DNA from: Modicisalibacter tunisiensis
GTDB lineage: Bacteria; Pseudomonadota; Gammaproteobacteria; Pseudomonadales; Halomonadaceae
DNA length: 64,000 bases
NCBI RefSeq assembly: GCF_020148005.1
Contig: NZ_JAGXFD010000002.1
Location: forward strand, 124,001-188,000
Reading direction: 5' to 3'
The position numbers and the translations under genes were made by a program. How positions within the stretch are numbered: position 1 is the stretch's first letter; the number at the start of each line of letters is the position of its first letter. Positions 45,250 through 54,312 of the stretch are shown piece after piece. Below the pieces are notes generated by a model. The model saw only the letters and a program-made list of their open reading frames with translations, had not been told where the DNA came from and ran no database searches.

Positions 45250-48084
45250 TCAGGCGTTGAAGGCGTCATCCACCAGTTGGCGCTGCTGTTCCACGTGCAC
45301 GGACATGTAGCCGGCGGCCGGTGCAGCCGATGCGGGACGACCGGCAAACTTGAGGCCGCGACCCAGGCCGTCCACCAGCATGTCGGCCACGACACGCATG
45401 TGGTGCTGACTCTGGTACCAGGCCCCCTGGTTGAGCGGCTCCTCCTGACACCACACCACCTGCTCGAGGTTGGTGAAGGCCTTGAGGGCCTCGTAGAGCT
45501 CTTCCTTGGGGAAGGGATAAAGCTGCTCGACGCGCACGATGGCCGTGTCGTCGCGCTCGTTCTCGGTCCGGTAGGCGGCGAGATCGTAGTAGACCTTGCC
45601 GGCACACAGCACCACGCGCTTGACCTTCTCGGGGTCCAGCTTGCCCTGATCCGGCAGCACCATGTTGAAGCCGCCGTTGGCCAGCTCGTCCAGGCTCGAG
45701 GTCGCCTCCTTGTGACGCAGCAGGCTCTTCGGTGACATGATCACCAGCGGCTTGCGCAGCGGGCGAATCACCTGGCGGCGCAGCAGATGGAAGATCTGGG
45801 CGGGCGTGGTCGGCACGCAGACCTGCATGTTGTGCTCGGCGCACAGCTGCAGGAAGCGTTCGAGCCGCGCCGAGGAGTGCTCCGGCCCCTGGCCTTCATA
45901 GCCGTGCGGCAGCAGCAGGGTCAGCCCGCACAGCCGGCCCCACTTGGACTCGCCCGAGGAGATGAACTGGTCGACCACCACCTGGGCGCCGTTGAAGAAG
46001 TCGCCGAACTGCGCTTCCCAGATGATCAGCGCATTGGGCATGGTGGTGGCGTAGCCGTACTCGAACGCCAGCACCGCTTCCTCGGACAGGAAGGAGTCGT
46101 GGATGGTGAAGCGCGGCTGGCCGTCGCGGATATGCTCGAGCGGGACGTAGGTGCTGCCGTCCTTCTGGTTGTGCACCACCGCATGGCGGTGCGAGAAGGT
46201 ACCGCGCCCGGAGTCCTGGCCGGTCAGGCGGATCGGGTGCCCCTGATCGAGCAGGGTGGCGTAGGCCAGCGTCTCGGCGAAGCCCCAGTTGAGCGCCATG
46301 CCGCCGGCGAGCATCTTGCGTCGATCCTCGTAGATCTTGCTGACCTGGCGCTGGACCTGGACCCCGTCGGGAATCTCGCACATCCGCGCGGCCAGCTGCT
46401 GCATGCGCTTCATGTCGAAGGAGGTATCCGCGGCCCCGGTCCACTCGTGGCCCAGGTAGGGCGACCAGTCGACGAACAGCTCGGTGTTGGGCTCCTTGAC
46501 CAGGGCATTGGCCACATGGTTGCCGGCCGCCAGATCGTTGCGGTAGGTCTCGACGCGCTCCTTGGCCTGCTCCTCGCTGATCAGCCCTTCCGCGATCAGG
46601 CGCTCGGCGTACAGGGCGCGCGAGGTCTTATGCGACTTGATCTTCTGGTACATCATCGGCTGGGTGCCGGACGGCTCGTCGGCCTCGTTGTGGCCCCGGC
46701 GCCGGTAGCAGACCAGGTCGATGACGACGTCCTTGTGGAACTGCTGACGATAGTCGAGCGCCACTTGGGCGGCGTGGATCACCGCGTCGGCGTCATCGCC
46801 GTTGACGTGGAAGATCGGCGCCTGAACCATCTTGGCGATGTCGGTGCAGTACTCGGTGGAGCGCGTGTCCTGCGGGTTCGAGGTGGTGAAGCCGACCTGG
46901 TTGTTGATCACGATGTGCAGCGTGCCGCCGGTCCGGTAACCGCGGGTCTGCGACATCTGGAAGGTTTCCATGACCACGCCCTGCCCGGCAAAGGCCGCAT
47001 CGCCGTGGACGTTGATCGGCAGCACCTTGTCGCCCTTGGCATCCTCGCGGCGATCCTGACGGGCCCGCACGGAGCCCTCCACCACCGGCGAGACGATCTC
47101 CAGATGCGACGGGTTGAAGGCCAGTGCCAGGTGAACCTCGCCGCCCGGCGTCATGACGTTGGAGCTGAAGCCCTGGTGGTACTTGACGTCGCCCGAGCCC
47201 TTCTCGATCACCTTCTTGCCGTCGAACTCGTCGATCAGCTCGGACGGGCTCTTGCCGAGGATGTTGACCAGCAGGTTGAGGCGGCCGCGGTGGGCCATGC
47301 CGATGACCACTTCCTTGGTGCCGTAGCCGCCGGAGCGCTGGATGAGCTCGTCCATCATCGGGATGAAGGTCTCGCCGCCCTCCAGGCCGAAGCGCTTGGT
47401 GCCCGGGTACTTGGACGCCAGATAGCTTTCGAGCCCTTCCGCCGCGGTGAGCCGCTCCAGCACATGCCGGCGCACCTCGTCGCTGAAGCGGGGCGCGGAG
47501 CGTACCGATTCGAAGCGTTGCTGCAGCCAGCGCTTCTCCTCAGTATCCACGATGTGCATGAACTCGCAGCCGATGCTCCGGCAGTAGGTCTGCTCCAGCG
47601 CGTCGACGATTTCCTTGAGCGGCGCCTTGTCCTTGCCCAGGAACAGCGAGCCGGTCTGGAACTCGGTGTCCATGTCCGCCCGGGACAGCTGGTGGAAGGC
47701 CAGGTCGAGGTCGGGCACCGGTACCGGGTTGCGCAGATCGAGCGGATCGATGTCGGCCTTCTGGTGGCCGCGGAAGCGATAGGCATTGATCAGCTGAAGG
47801 ACCTTGACCTGCTTCTTGCTCTCGCCGCTTTCGGTGGCCGGAGCGGCGGCACCGTTGCGGCGCTGCTGGGCCAGCTGGTAGAACTGATCGCGGATCGGGC
47901 TGAGGGGAATATCGTGAGAGGGGCTGCCTTCCGGCCGGGGTAACGTGTCGAAGTAGTTACGCCATTCGTCCGGGACTGCGTTGGGATCGACGAGGTACTG
48001 CTCGTACAGCGCTTCCACATAGTGAGCGTTGCCGCCGCTCACATGGGAGGTGCGCCACATCAACTCCATTATGCCTTCTTGCAT
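45250..48084 (-). CDS. sucA: 2-oxoglutarate dehydrogenase E1
   Basis: Thiamine-diphosphate-dependent decarboxylase of 944 residues (E. coli 933). N-terminal region ALYEQYLVDPNAVPDEWR is the E2-contacting segment. The ThDP-binding core includes IGMAHRGRLNLLVN, the metal/ThDP motif around GDAAFAGQGVVMET and NNQVGFTT, and the C-terminal half has SGRGTFSHRHAV and LPHGYEGQGPEHSSAR. The ATG at 48082-48084 gives MQEGIMELMW; an internal ATG five codons later has a better AGAAGG site and is an alternative start. It lies 266 bases after sdhB with a stable hairpin between. Confidence 0.95.
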   Translation of the reverse strand: MQEGIMELMWRTSHVSGGNAHYVEALYEQYLVDPNAVPDEWRNYFDTLPRPEGSPSHDIPLSPIRDQFYQLAQQRRNGAAAPATESGESKKQVKVLQLINAYRFRGHQKADIDPLDLRNPVPVPDLDLAFHQLSRADMDTEFQTGSLFLGKDKAPLKEIVDALEQTYCRSIGCEFMHIVDTEEKRWLQQRFESVRSAPRFSDEVRRHVLERLTAAEGLESYLASKYPGTKRFGLEGGETFIPMMDELIQRSGGYGTKEVVIGMAHRGRLNLLVNILGKSPSELIDEFDGKKVIEKGSGDVKYHQGFSSNVMTPGGEVHLALAFNPSHLEIVSPVVEGSVRARQDRREDAKGDKVLPINVHGDAAFAGQGVVMETFQMSQTRGYRTGGTLHIVINNQVGFTTSNPQDTRSTEYCTDIAKMVQAPIFHVNGDDADAVIHAAQVALDYRQQFHKDVVIDLVCYRRRGHNEADEPSGTQPMMYQKIKSHKTSRALYAERLIAEGLISEEQAKERVETYRNDLAAGNHVANALVKEPNTELFVDWSPYLGHEWTGAADTSFDMKRMQQLAARMCEIPDGVQVQRQVSKIYEDRRKMLAGGMALNWGFAETLAYATLLDQGHPIRLTGQDSGRGTFSHRHAVVHNQKDGSTYVPLEHIRDGQPRFTIHDSFLSEEAVLAFEYGYATTMPNALIIWEAQFGDFFNGAQVVVDQFISSGESKWGRLCGLTLLLPHGYEGQGPEHSSARLERFLQLCAEHNMQVCVPTTPAQIFHLLRRQVIRPLRKPLVIMSPKSLLRHKEATSSLDELANGGFNMVLPDQGKLDPEKVKRVVLCAGKVYYDLAAYRTENERDDTAIVRVEQLYPFPKEELYEALKAFTNLEQVVWCQEEPLNQGAWYQSQHHMRVVADMLVDGLGRGLKFAGRPASAAPAAGYMSVHVEQQRQLVDDAFNA

Positions 48085-48236
48085 CTTTCGGTCACCCTGC
48101 ACTGATGGGGTGGTGTCGGCGCCGGAGTTGCGCTTGGGCTCCGGCGTCACTCTTTGCTCTAACGAGAGCGAGACTTGCACTGACTGGACCCGCTCTGCGT
48201 GAACGAGTGTCGTCCAAGAGTTTCGGCGGCTTTGAT

Positions 48237-48273
48237 CGTCAAGAGCCGGTGCCCCTGACACCGGCTCTTGACG
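48237..48273 (-). repeat. Stable hairpin between sdhB and sucA
   Basis: A perfect 15-bp stem (48237-48251 with 48259-48273) with a 7-base loop lies 78 bases after the sdhB stop and 153 bases before sucA. No T run follows on the reverse strand, so an mRNA-processing, stabilising or attenuating role is likelier than a simple terminator. Confidence 0.7.
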
Positions 48274-48350
48274 CCTGGACCGGCTCCCAGCCGCGACACA
48301 TTGCCGCGCCCGGGAACAGGGGGTAATGATAACAAGCCATGAACCCCGGT

Positions 48351-49061
48351 TTAAGTGGCGTTCGCCAGCAAAAGCTCGCGAATCTTGCCGATCGCGCGGG
48401 TGGGGTTCAGCCCCTTGGGACACACCGCCACGCAATTCATGATGCCGCGGCAACGGAACACGCTGAACGGATCCTCGAGCTCGGACAGACGCTCGCGAGT
48501 CGCGGTATCGCGGGAATCCGCCAGGAAGCGGTAGGCCTGCAGCAGGCCGGCCGGCCCGACGAACTTGTCCGGATTCCACCAGAACGACGGGCAGGAGGTC
48601 GAGCAGCAGGCACACAGGATGCACTCGTAGAGACCGTCGAGCTTGTCGCGATCCTCCGGTGACTGCAGGCGCTCGATGGCCGGCGGGGTGGCGTCGTTCT
48701 GCAGGTACGGCTGGATGCGCTCGTACTGCTTGTAGAAGATCCCCATGTCGACGACCAGGTCACGAATGACCGGGAGGCCCGGCAGCGGGCGCAGCACCAG
48801 CTTGTCGTTCTTGACCACATCCGACAGCGCGGTGATGCAGGCAAGGCCGTTGGTGCCGTTCATGTTCATCCCGTCGGACCCGCAGACGCCCTCGCGACAG
48901 CTGCGCCGATAGGCCATCGAGCTGTCCTGCTGCTTGATCATCTCGAGAACGTTCAGGACCATCAGGTTGCGGCCCTGAGTGTCCACCTGGAACTCCTGCA
49001 TGTACGGCGCGGAGTCGGTTTCCGGGTTGTAGCGGTATATGGATACCTGAAGCATGGACAT
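48351..49061 (-). CDS. sdhB: Succinate dehydrogenase iron-sulfur subunit
   Basis: Electron-transfer subunit of complex II, 236 residues. The [2Fe-2S] cluster cysteines are in SCREGVCGSDGMNMNG and the downstream LACIT. The ferredoxin-like domain supplies CILCACCSTSCP and CRGIMNCVAVCPKGLNP for the [4Fe-4S] and [3Fe-4S] clusters. It links SdhA flavin to the quinone site in SdhCD. ATG at 49059-49061 has an AGGGGAG site; a second ATG follows two codons later. It starts 11 bases after sdhA ends. Confidence 0.96.
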   Translation of the reverse strand: MSMLQVSIYRYNPETDSAPYMQEFQVDTQGRNLMVLNVLEMIKQQDSSMAYRRSCREGVCGSDGMNMNGTNGLACITALSDVVKNDKLVLRPLPGLPVIRDLVVDMGIFYKQYERIQPYLQNDATPPAIERLQSPEDRDKLDGLYECILCACCSTSCPSFWWNPDKFVGPAGLLQAYRFLADSRDTATRERLSELEDPFSVFRCRGIMNCVAVCPKGLNPTRAIGKIRELLLANAT

Positions 49062-49072
49062 CGGAGCTCCCC

Positions 49073-50845
49073 TTAGTAAGTCCGGACTTTCGGCTCGAAG
49101 GTGTCGAGGGTCTTGGGCTGGAAGTTCACGTCACGCTTGCCCAGCTTCTTCTCGACCGGGAAGTACATGGAGTGCTTCAGCCAGTTGACGTCGTCGCGGT
49201 CCGGGTAGTCGTAGCGGGAATGCGCACCGCGGCTCTCCTTGCGCTCCAGCGCCGAGATGGCGGTCGCCTCGGCCACCTCGAGCAGGTTGTCGAGCTCCAG
49301 CGCCTCGATGCGGGCGGTGTTGAAGGCGTTGGACTTGTCGCCCAGGTGGGCATTGGCGATGCGCTCGCGCAGCTCGGCCACCTTCTTGACGCCCTCCTGC
49401 ATGTGGTCTTCCTGGCGGAACACGCCGAACGACGTCTGCATGGTTTCCTGCAGCTCGGCGCGCAGCTCCGGCACCGATTCGCCGCCGCTCGACTCGTTCC
49501 AGCGATTCAGACGCGACAGCGCCTGCTCGACGTCGGCCTCGGCCGCATCCAGATACTCGACCCCTTCGTTCAGGGCGCTCTCGATGAACATGCCGGCGGC
49601 ACGACCGAACACCACCAGGTCGAGCAGCGAGTTGCCGCCCAGGCGGTTGGCGCCGTGGACCGAGACGCAGGCCGCTTCGCCGCAGGCGAACAGGCCGTTG
49701 ACGACGCTGTCGTTGCCGTCGCCGTCCTGGACAATCACCTGGCCGTTCACGTTGGTCGCCAGGCCGCCCATCATGTAGTGGCAGGTCGGCACGACCGGGA
49801 TCGGCTCCTTGACCGGATCGACATGCGCAAAGGTCTTGGCCAGCTCGACGATACCCGGCAGGCGCTTGCTGAGGACCTCCTCGCCCAGATGGTCGAGCTT
49901 GAGCAGCACGTGATCGCCGTTCTCGCCGCAGCCGCGGCCCTCGAGGATTTCCATGACCATGGAGCGGGCGACCACGTCGCGACCGGCCAGGTCCTTGGCG
50001 TTCGGCGCATAGCGCTCCATGAAGCGCTCGCCGTCCTTGTTGATCAGGTAGCCACCCTCGCCGCGACAGCCTTCGGTCACCAGCACGCCGGCGCCGTAGA
50101 TACCGGTCGGGTGGAACTGCCACATCTCCATGTCCTGCACGGAGAAGCCGGCGCGCAGGGCCATGCCGATACCGTCGCCGGTATTGATCAGGGCGTTGGT
50201 GGTGGAAGAATAGATACGGCCGGAACCGCCGGTCGCCAGCACGGTGGCCTTGGACTTGATGTGCACCACTTCACCGGTCTCGATGCACAGGGCGATACAG
50301 CCGACCACGTCGCCGCTGGCGTTCTTGACCAGATCCACCGCGTACCACTCGTTGAGGAACACGGTGTTGTTCTTCAGGTTGTTCTGGTACAGCGTGTGCA
50401 GCAGGGCATGACCGGTACGGTCGGCCGCGGCACAGGTGCGGGCCGCCTGGCCGCCCTTGCCGAAATCCTTGGACTGGCCGCCGAACGGGCGCTGGTAGAT
50501 GCGGCCGTTGTCGAAGCGCGAGAACGGCAGGCCCATGTGCTCGAGCTCGAAGACCGCCTTCGGCCCCTCGGAGCACATGTACTCGGCGGCGTCCTGATCG
50601 GTGATGTAGTCACCGCCCTTGACGGTGTCGTACATGTGCCAGCGCCAGTCGTCGTTGGGGTCCGCGGAGGCGATGGCACAGGTGATGCCGCCCTGGGCGG
50701 ACACCGTGTGCGAACGGGTCGGGAAGACCTTGGTGATCACCGCGGTCTTCTTGCCGGACTTGGCCAGCTCGAGGGCGGCACGCAGGCCGGAACCACCACC
50801 GCCGATGATGATGGCGTCGAACGTCAGGCTACGCAGATTGGACAT
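49073..50845 (-). CDS. sdhA: Succinate dehydrogenase flavoprotein subunit
   Basis: Catalytic subunit of complex II, 590 residues, oxidising succinate to fumarate. FAD-binding [15 protein letters not shown] is at about 11-25. The covalent-FAD histidine lies in [11 protein letters not shown] (about residue 46). The substrate-site residues are in [21 protein letters not shown] and in [19 protein letters not shown]-terminal capping region and length match bacterial SdhA. It starts 3 bases after the sdhD stop, in the canonical sdhCDAB order. Confidence 0.96.
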   Translation of the reverse strand: MSNLRSLTFDAIIIGGGGSGLRAALELAKSGKKTAVITKVFPTRSHTVSAQGGITCAIASADPNDDWRWHMYDTVKGGDYITDQDAAEYMCSEGPKAVFELEHMGLPFSRFDNGRIYQRPFGGQSKDFGKGGQAARTCAAADRTGHALLHTLYQNNLKNNTVFLNEWYAVDLVKNASGDVVGCIALCIETGEVVHIKSKATVLATGGSGRIYSSTTNALINTGDGIGMALRAGFSVQDMEMWQFHPTGIYGAGVLVTEGCRGEGGYLINKDGERFMERYAPNAKDLAGRDVVARSMVMEILEGRGCGENGDHVLLKLDHLGEEVLSKRLPGIVELAKTFAHVDPVKEPIPVVPTCHYMMGGLATNVNGQVIVQDGDGNDSVVNGLFACGEAACVSVHGANRLGGNSLLDLVVFGRAAGMFIESALNEGVEYLDAAEADVEQALSRLNRWNESSGGESVPELRAELQETMQTSFGVFRQEDHMQEGVKKVAELRERIANAHLGDKSNAFNTARIEALELDNLLEVAEATAISALERKESRGAHSRYDYPDRDDVNWLKHSMYFPVEKKLGKRDVNFQPKTLDTFEPKVRTY

Positions 50846-50848
50846 GGA

Positions 50849-51196
50849 TCAGGCTCCCCACAAGACTTGTACGCCCCACACCAGAAAGATGAAGATGGCG
50901 AGGATGATGGCGATTTGGACGGTGAAACGGACGCCGGTCGGCTTGATGTAGTCGGTGACCACGGTCCACAGCCCGATCCAGGCGTGAGCCGCCAGCGAGA
51001 CGAAGGCCAGCAGGGAGAAGATGCGCATCCAGGTCTGCGCGAACAGGCCGTTCCAGGTGGTGTAGTCCAGGCCGGGATGGAACAGCAGATAGCCGACCAT
51101 GAAGACCGCGTAAAGCGCCAGGATGACTGCCGAGACCCGCTGGATCAGCCAGTCCGACAGGCCGCTGCGACCGAAATTGGTGATATTGGTTACCAT
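50849..51196 (-). CDS. sdhD: Succinate dehydrogenase membrane anchor subunit SdhD
   Basis: Membrane subunit of 115 residues with three hydrophobic helices (about 20-40, 52-75 and 88-112). A His in the second helix ([16 protein letters not shown]) fits the heme b/quinone-site pattern of SdhD, where the adjacent Asp-Tyr contacts quinone. It overlaps the end of sdhC by 7 bases. Identification rests on operon position as well as on this motif because SdhD sequences vary greatly. Confidence 0.92.
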   Translation of the reverse strand: MVTNITNFGRSGLSDWLIQRVSAVILALYAVFMVGYLLFHPGLDYTTWNGLFAQTWMRIFSLLAFVSLAAHAWIGLWTVVTDYIKPTGVRFTVQIAIILAIFIFLVWGVQVLWGA

Positions 51197-51567
51197 ACCC
51201 AGACTCCTGCCAGTACGACGAGCACGGCGCTCGCCACCACGGTGACTTGCGACTTCTTGTAGGCGTTTTCGAGATCGACGCCATAGCCGGCATCCATCAG
51301 CAGGTGCTTGATGCCTGCGACGAAGTGATAGGCCAGCGCCGAGAGCAGGCCCCAGGCCACGAGCTTGGCCAGGAAGTTGTGCTCGAGGGCGCCCCGGACG
51401 GCCTCGAAGCCTTCAGGCGAAGACAGCGACGCGTCGAGTGCCCAGAAGACGAAGATCAGGCCAACGAACAGGATGACGCCGGTGATGCGGTGAGCAATGG
51501 AGGTCAGGGCTGGGAGTGGAAACGTTATCGTGGAAAGGTCGAGGTTTACGGGTCTTTTGCTATTCAC
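51190..51567 (-). CDS. sdhC: Succinate dehydrogenase cytochrome b556 subunit SdhC
   Basis: Membrane subunit of 125 residues, first gene of the sdh-suc operon. N-terminal [26 protein letters not shown] is the SdhC signature with quinone-site Ser/Arg residues. Three helices follow, and the heme-ligand histidine is in [13 protein letters not shown] (about residue 85-93). A sigma70 promoter lies about 130 bases upstream, so the mRNA has a long leader. Confidence 0.95.
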   Translation of the reverse strand: MNSKRPVNLDLSTITFPLPALTSIAHRITGVILFVGLIFVFWALDASLSSPEGFEAVRGALEHNFLAKLVAWGLLSALAYHFVAGIKHLLMDAGYGVDLENAYKKSQVTVVASAVLVVLAGVWVW

Positions 51568-51702
51568 GGCTCTCTACACACTCTCTTGGCCCGCTCCAGG
51601 ATTCCGATAGGGCTCGGTCGAGCGGGCGGTGGTTTGAGGAAGAGCGATGGTTGGCCAAGTCAGGTGTACCAGTCACCGCTTCCCGCCAGTCGCGCGACAA
51701 AG

Positions 51703-51731
51703 ATTATAGGGATTGGCCACTGGCATGACAA
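51703..51731 (-). promoter_or_regulatory. Predicted sigma70 promoter of the sdh-suc operon
   Basis: On the reverse strand TTGTCA (51731-51726) and a consensus TATAAT (51708-51703) are 17 bases apart. Expected start of transcription is near 51696, giving a leader of about 130 bases before sdhC. Confidence 0.8.
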
Positions 51732-51734
51732 ATC

Positions 51735-51786
51735 GTTACCGCCAAATCGCCGCCTTGGTGTTACCCTTGGTAACAAGGTAACCTTG
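51735..51786. promoter_or_regulatory. Clustered GTTACC/GGTAAC dyads between sdhC and gltA
   Basis: GTTACC occurs at 51735-51740 and 51760-51765, and its complement GGTAAC at 51769-51774 and 51777-51782. The inner pair forms a dyad GTTACC-CTT-GGTAAC, overlapped by a second dyad CAAGG-TAA-CCTTG (51774-51786). The cluster lies just upstream of the sdh -35 box and about 90 bases ahead of the gltA -35 box, so one regulator could control both. Confidence 0.6.
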
Positions 51787-51874
51787 CTGCCCGACAGCAT
51801 GACGCCCGTCCCGAGCACGCCCAGCAGGCCGCCCCGGCCTGTGCTGCATCGCCGCATCGTCCACCATCGATCAA

Positions 51875-51902
51875 TTGACAATACTCGGGACACTTCTATA
51901 GT
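51875..51902 (+). promoter_or_regulatory. Predicted sigma70 promoter of gltA
   Basis: Consensus TTGACA (51875-51880) and TATAGT (51897-51902) with a 16-base spacer, about 75 bases ahead of the gltA start. The remaining 51568-51978 interval holds no gene. Confidence 0.8.
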
Positions 51903-51978
51903 GGGCGAACCTTTAGATGTCCGTTTGCTGGCGAGACAACGAGTTACGTTAGGTATTGGAAAAAAAGAGGAGGCCATC

Positions 51979-53268
51979 ATGGCTGACAGGAAAGCGCAGT
52001 TGACAGTGGACGGGCTGGAGAAGCCCCTCGACCTACCGGTCTACTCGGGCACTGTCGGACCCGACGTCATCGATGTCCGTGGTCTTACCGCCGAAGGCCT
52101 CTTCACCTACGACCCGGGTTTCGTCGCCACCGCCGCCACCGAGTCCGCCATCACCTACATCGATGGCGCCAAGGGCATGCTGCTGCACCGCGGCTATCCC
52201 ATCGACCAGCTGGCCCAGAATTCCAACCATGTGGAACTGTGCTACCTGCTGCTGTTCGGCGAGCTGCCCACCGAGAAGCAGTACAGCGACTTCGAGAAGA
52301 CCATTCGCAATCACACGATGGTCCATGAACAGCTCGCCAACTTCTTCAAGGGCTTCCGGCGCGACGCCCACCCCATGGCCATCCTGTGCGGCGTGGTCGG
52401 CGGCCTGGCGGCCTTCTACCATGACAACCTGGACATCACCAAGGAGGACGAGCGCCTGGTCAGCGCCGTCCGCCTGATCGCCAAGATGCCCACGCTGGCG
52501 GCGATGTGTCACAAGTACAACATCGGCCAGCCCTTCAACTACCCTCGCAACGACCTCAGCTACGCCGAAAACTTCCTCTACATGATGTTCGGCAACCCCT
52601 GCGAGGAGTACAAGATCAACCCGGTGTTCGCCAAGGCCATGGATCGCATCTTCATGCTCCACGCCGACCACGAGCAGAACGCCTCGACCTCCACGGTCCG
52701 CCTGGCCGGCTCCACCGGCGCCAACCCGTTCGCCTGCATCAGTGCCGGCATCGCCGCGCTGTGGGGGCCGGCCCACGGCGGCGCCAACGAAGCCGTGCTC
52801 AACATGCTCGACGAGATCGGCGACGAGTCCGAGGAGAACATCCAGCGCTACGTCGACCGCGCCAAGGACAAGGACGACCCGTTCCGCCTGATGGGCTTCG
52901 GCCACCGCGTCTACCGCAACTTCGACCCGCGCGCCAAGGTCATGAAGGAGACCTGCGACGAGGTGCTGGGCGAACTCGGCCTGGCCGACGACCCCCAGCT
53001 GAAGATCGCCAAGCGTCTCGAGCAGATCGCCCTGGAGGACGAGTACTTCATCGAACGCAAGCTCTATCCCAATGTCGACTTCTACTCCGGCATCATCCTC
53101 AAGGCGATCGGCATCCCGACCAACATGTTCACGGTCATCTTCGCCGTTGCCCGCACCATCGGCTGGATCTCGCACTGGAACGAGATGATCAGCAACGGCT
53201 ACCGCATCGGGCGTCCGCGCCAGCTCTATACCGGCTACGCCAAGCGCGACTACCCGACCGACAGGTAA
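51979..53268 (+). CDS. gltA: Citrate synthase
   Basis: Type II (hexameric, gammaproteobacterial) citrate synthase of 429 residues, condensing oxaloacetate with acetyl-CoA. Catalytic landmarks are a His in [15 protein letters not shown], the second His in [15 protein letters not shown] and the Asp in the segment NVDFYSGI. N-terminal domain pattern [14 protein letters not shown] and ALDAMCHK-like ([16 protein letters not shown]) fit NADH-regulated GltA. An AGAGGAGG site at 51966-51973 decides the start at 51979. It is divergent from the sdh-suc operon and ends in a clear terminator. Confidence 0.97.
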   Translation: MADRKAQLTVDGLEKPLDLPVYSGTVGPDVIDVRGLTAEGLFTYDPGFVATAATESAITYIDGAKGMLLHRGYPIDQLAQNSNHVELCYLLLFGELPTEKQYSDFEKTIRNHTMVHEQLANFFKGFRRDAHPMAILCGVVGGLAAFYHDNLDITKEDERLVSAVRLIAKMPTLAAMCHKYNIGQPFNYPRNDLSYAENFLYMMFGNPCEEYKINPVFAKAMDRIFMLHADHEQNASTSTVRLAGSTGANPFACISAGIAALWGPAHGGANEAVLNMLDEIGDESEENIQRYVDRAKDKDDPFRLMGFGHRVYRNFDPRAKVMKETCDEVLGELGLADDPQLKIAKRLEQIALEDEYFIERKLYPNVDFYSGIILKAIGIPTNMFTVIFAVARTIGWISHWNEMISNGYRIGRPRQLYTGYAKRDYPTDR

Positions 53269-53282
53269 GCAGGAACGCCCCG

Positions 53283-53308
53283 AGGCCGCCGCAAGGCGGC
53301 CTTTTTCG
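53283..53308 (+). terminator. Rho-independent terminator of gltA
   Basis: An 8-bp perfect stem (53283-53290 with 53295-53302) with a GCAA tetraloop is followed by TTTT and CGTT, 15 bases after the gltA stop. Confidence 0.95.
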
Positions 53309-53415
53309 TTCCCGACTGCCCCATGATATTCCGGGTCCGGCCGCCATCCCGGCGAGCCTTTCCCACACGAGCCGGCCAATTCGCACCACCGCCTTGATCG
53401 GCCCGCCCCCCCCCG

Positions 53416-53631
53416 ATGGCCGGCCATCCGGCCCGCACCGGCATCACGATGCGTGTCCACAACCGCCCCTCGAGACAGCTCGCCGCTGGACCGACGAGCA
53501 TGGCGGCAGCTGAAACGACAGCCCGCCTCCCGGTGGCGGCGCTGGCGGAGCCGTTCTGCGGCGATGCCCGGGCCATGGACGAAGGCCGCCGGAGCACCGC
53601 CGTCCCGTTCAAGCACCTGCAGCACGACTGA
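53416..53631 (+). CDS. Possible small protein of 71 residues (or 60 from an internal ATG at 53449)
   Basis: I do not recognise this product. Support is limited: third codon positions are about 85 percent G or C, as in neighbouring genes, and the frame closes 5 bases before a strong hairpin (53637-53664), as a real gene would. Against it, there is no good ribosome site, no homologous family that I can name and low complexity (Ala/Arg-rich). The last residues are PFKHLQHD. It may equally be untranslated sequence. Confidence 0.22.
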   Translation: MAGHPARTGITMRVHNRPSRQLAAGPTSMAAAETTARLPVAALAEPFCGDARAMDEGRRSTAVPFKHLQHD

Positions 53632-53636
53632 TCGAA

Positions 53637-53674
53637 CAGGCCCGATCCCGCCGGATCGGGCCTGCCCGCCCTTT
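53637..53674 (+). terminator. Strong hairpin with short T run
   Basis: A perfect 12-bp stem (53637-53648 with 53653-53664) with a CGCC loop is followed at 53672 by TTTT. It contains two GATC sites with a third just upstream. It resembles a terminator although no certain gene precedes it after the gltA terminator. Confidence 0.55.
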
Positions 53675-53994
53675 TCCACACATTCTGTGGACAACCCTGT
53701 TCATAAGCTTTCGAAAAGGTCGCGGAATCGCCATGACAAGCGGCCTGGCAACAAATCGGTCAATTTTTGACCAACCGCAAGTTGTTGATTTAATTAATTT
53801 TTACGAAAGAGATGTGCGGAAGCACGAAACCTGCGCCGACTTGTGCACAAGCGGCGCGCCAGCGAACAGCCGTGGGGAAAAGTCAATACGCGAAGTACCG
53901 CCAGCAGGCCCAGCAGGGTCGCGACACAGTCGGCAAAGCTTGCTGCCGGTGAGGCAGTCAGGCAGAGATTGGGGAGGAAACAGCCGGGGAAAAG
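53672..53994. other. Non-coding region with DnaA-box-like sequences and an AT-rich tract
   Basis: About 320 bases without a gene. It contains TTTTCCACA (53672-53680) and TGTGGACAA (53686-53694), each one mismatch from the DnaA box TTATCCACA, in inverted orientation. It also holds a dyad GGTCAA-TTT-TTGACC (53758-53772), an AT-rich tract (53782-53808) and the palindrome TTGTGCACAA (53841-53850). This could be a DnaA-binding cluster or a regulatory region for the following genes; no replication protein gene is present. Confidence 0.4.
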
Positions 53995-54070
53995 TGGCGT
54001 CCCATAGGGGGTTCGAACCCCTGTTACCGCCGTGAAAGGGCGGTGTCCTGGACCACTAGACGAATGGGAC
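53995..54070 (-). tRNA. tRNA-Glu (anticodon TTC)
   Basis: The reverse strand folds into a complete cloverleaf of 76 bases, including an encoded CCA end. The acceptor arms are GTCCCAT and ATGGGAC, the anticodon loop is CTTTCAC with anticodon TTC, and the T loop TTCGAAC is intact. It closely matches E. coli tRNA-Glu. It lies near gltX, the gene for the cognate synthetase. Confidence 0.97.
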
Positions 54071-54108
54071 GCAGAGAAGCTTTCAAGCAGATTCACAACG
54101 TGCAAGCC

Positions 54109-54184
54109 TGGTGGAGCCTACCGGGATCGAACCGGTGACCTCGACACTGCCAGTGTCGCGCTCTCCCAGCTGAGCTAAGGCCCC
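54109..54184 (-). tRNA. tRNA-Ala (anticodon GGC)
   Basis: The reverse strand gives a 76-base cloverleaf with encoded CCA. Acceptor arms are GGGGCCT and AGGCTCC (one G-T pair), D-loop AGCTCAGCTGGGAGAGC, anticodon loop CTGGCAG with anticodon GGC, T loop TTCGATC. It lies 38 bases upstream of tRNA-Glu on the same strand, so the two are probably co-transcribed. Confidence 0.97.
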
Positions 54185-54265
54185 GTATCGGCGTTGCCCG
54201 TGAGAACGAGGCGTATAGTACTGATTCCTGAGCCCTTCGTCAACGGCGAATTTCACGGGCCAAGG

Positions 54266-54295
54266 CGCGAGCCGGGGCATCCGCCCCGGCTCGCG
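54266..54295 (-). terminator. Terminator-like hairpin after gltX
   Basis: A perfect 13-bp stem (54266-54278 with 54283-54295) with an ATCC loop lies just beyond the gltX stop. No T run follows on the reverse strand, so read-through into the tRNA genes is possible. Confidence 0.55.
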
Positions 54296-54312
54296 CGAAG
54301 CCGCCCGTCCGG

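Noticed and set aside
45787-47943. Open frame of about 718 codons antisense to sucA
   Set aside because: Shadow of sucA; no family-like sequence on this strand.
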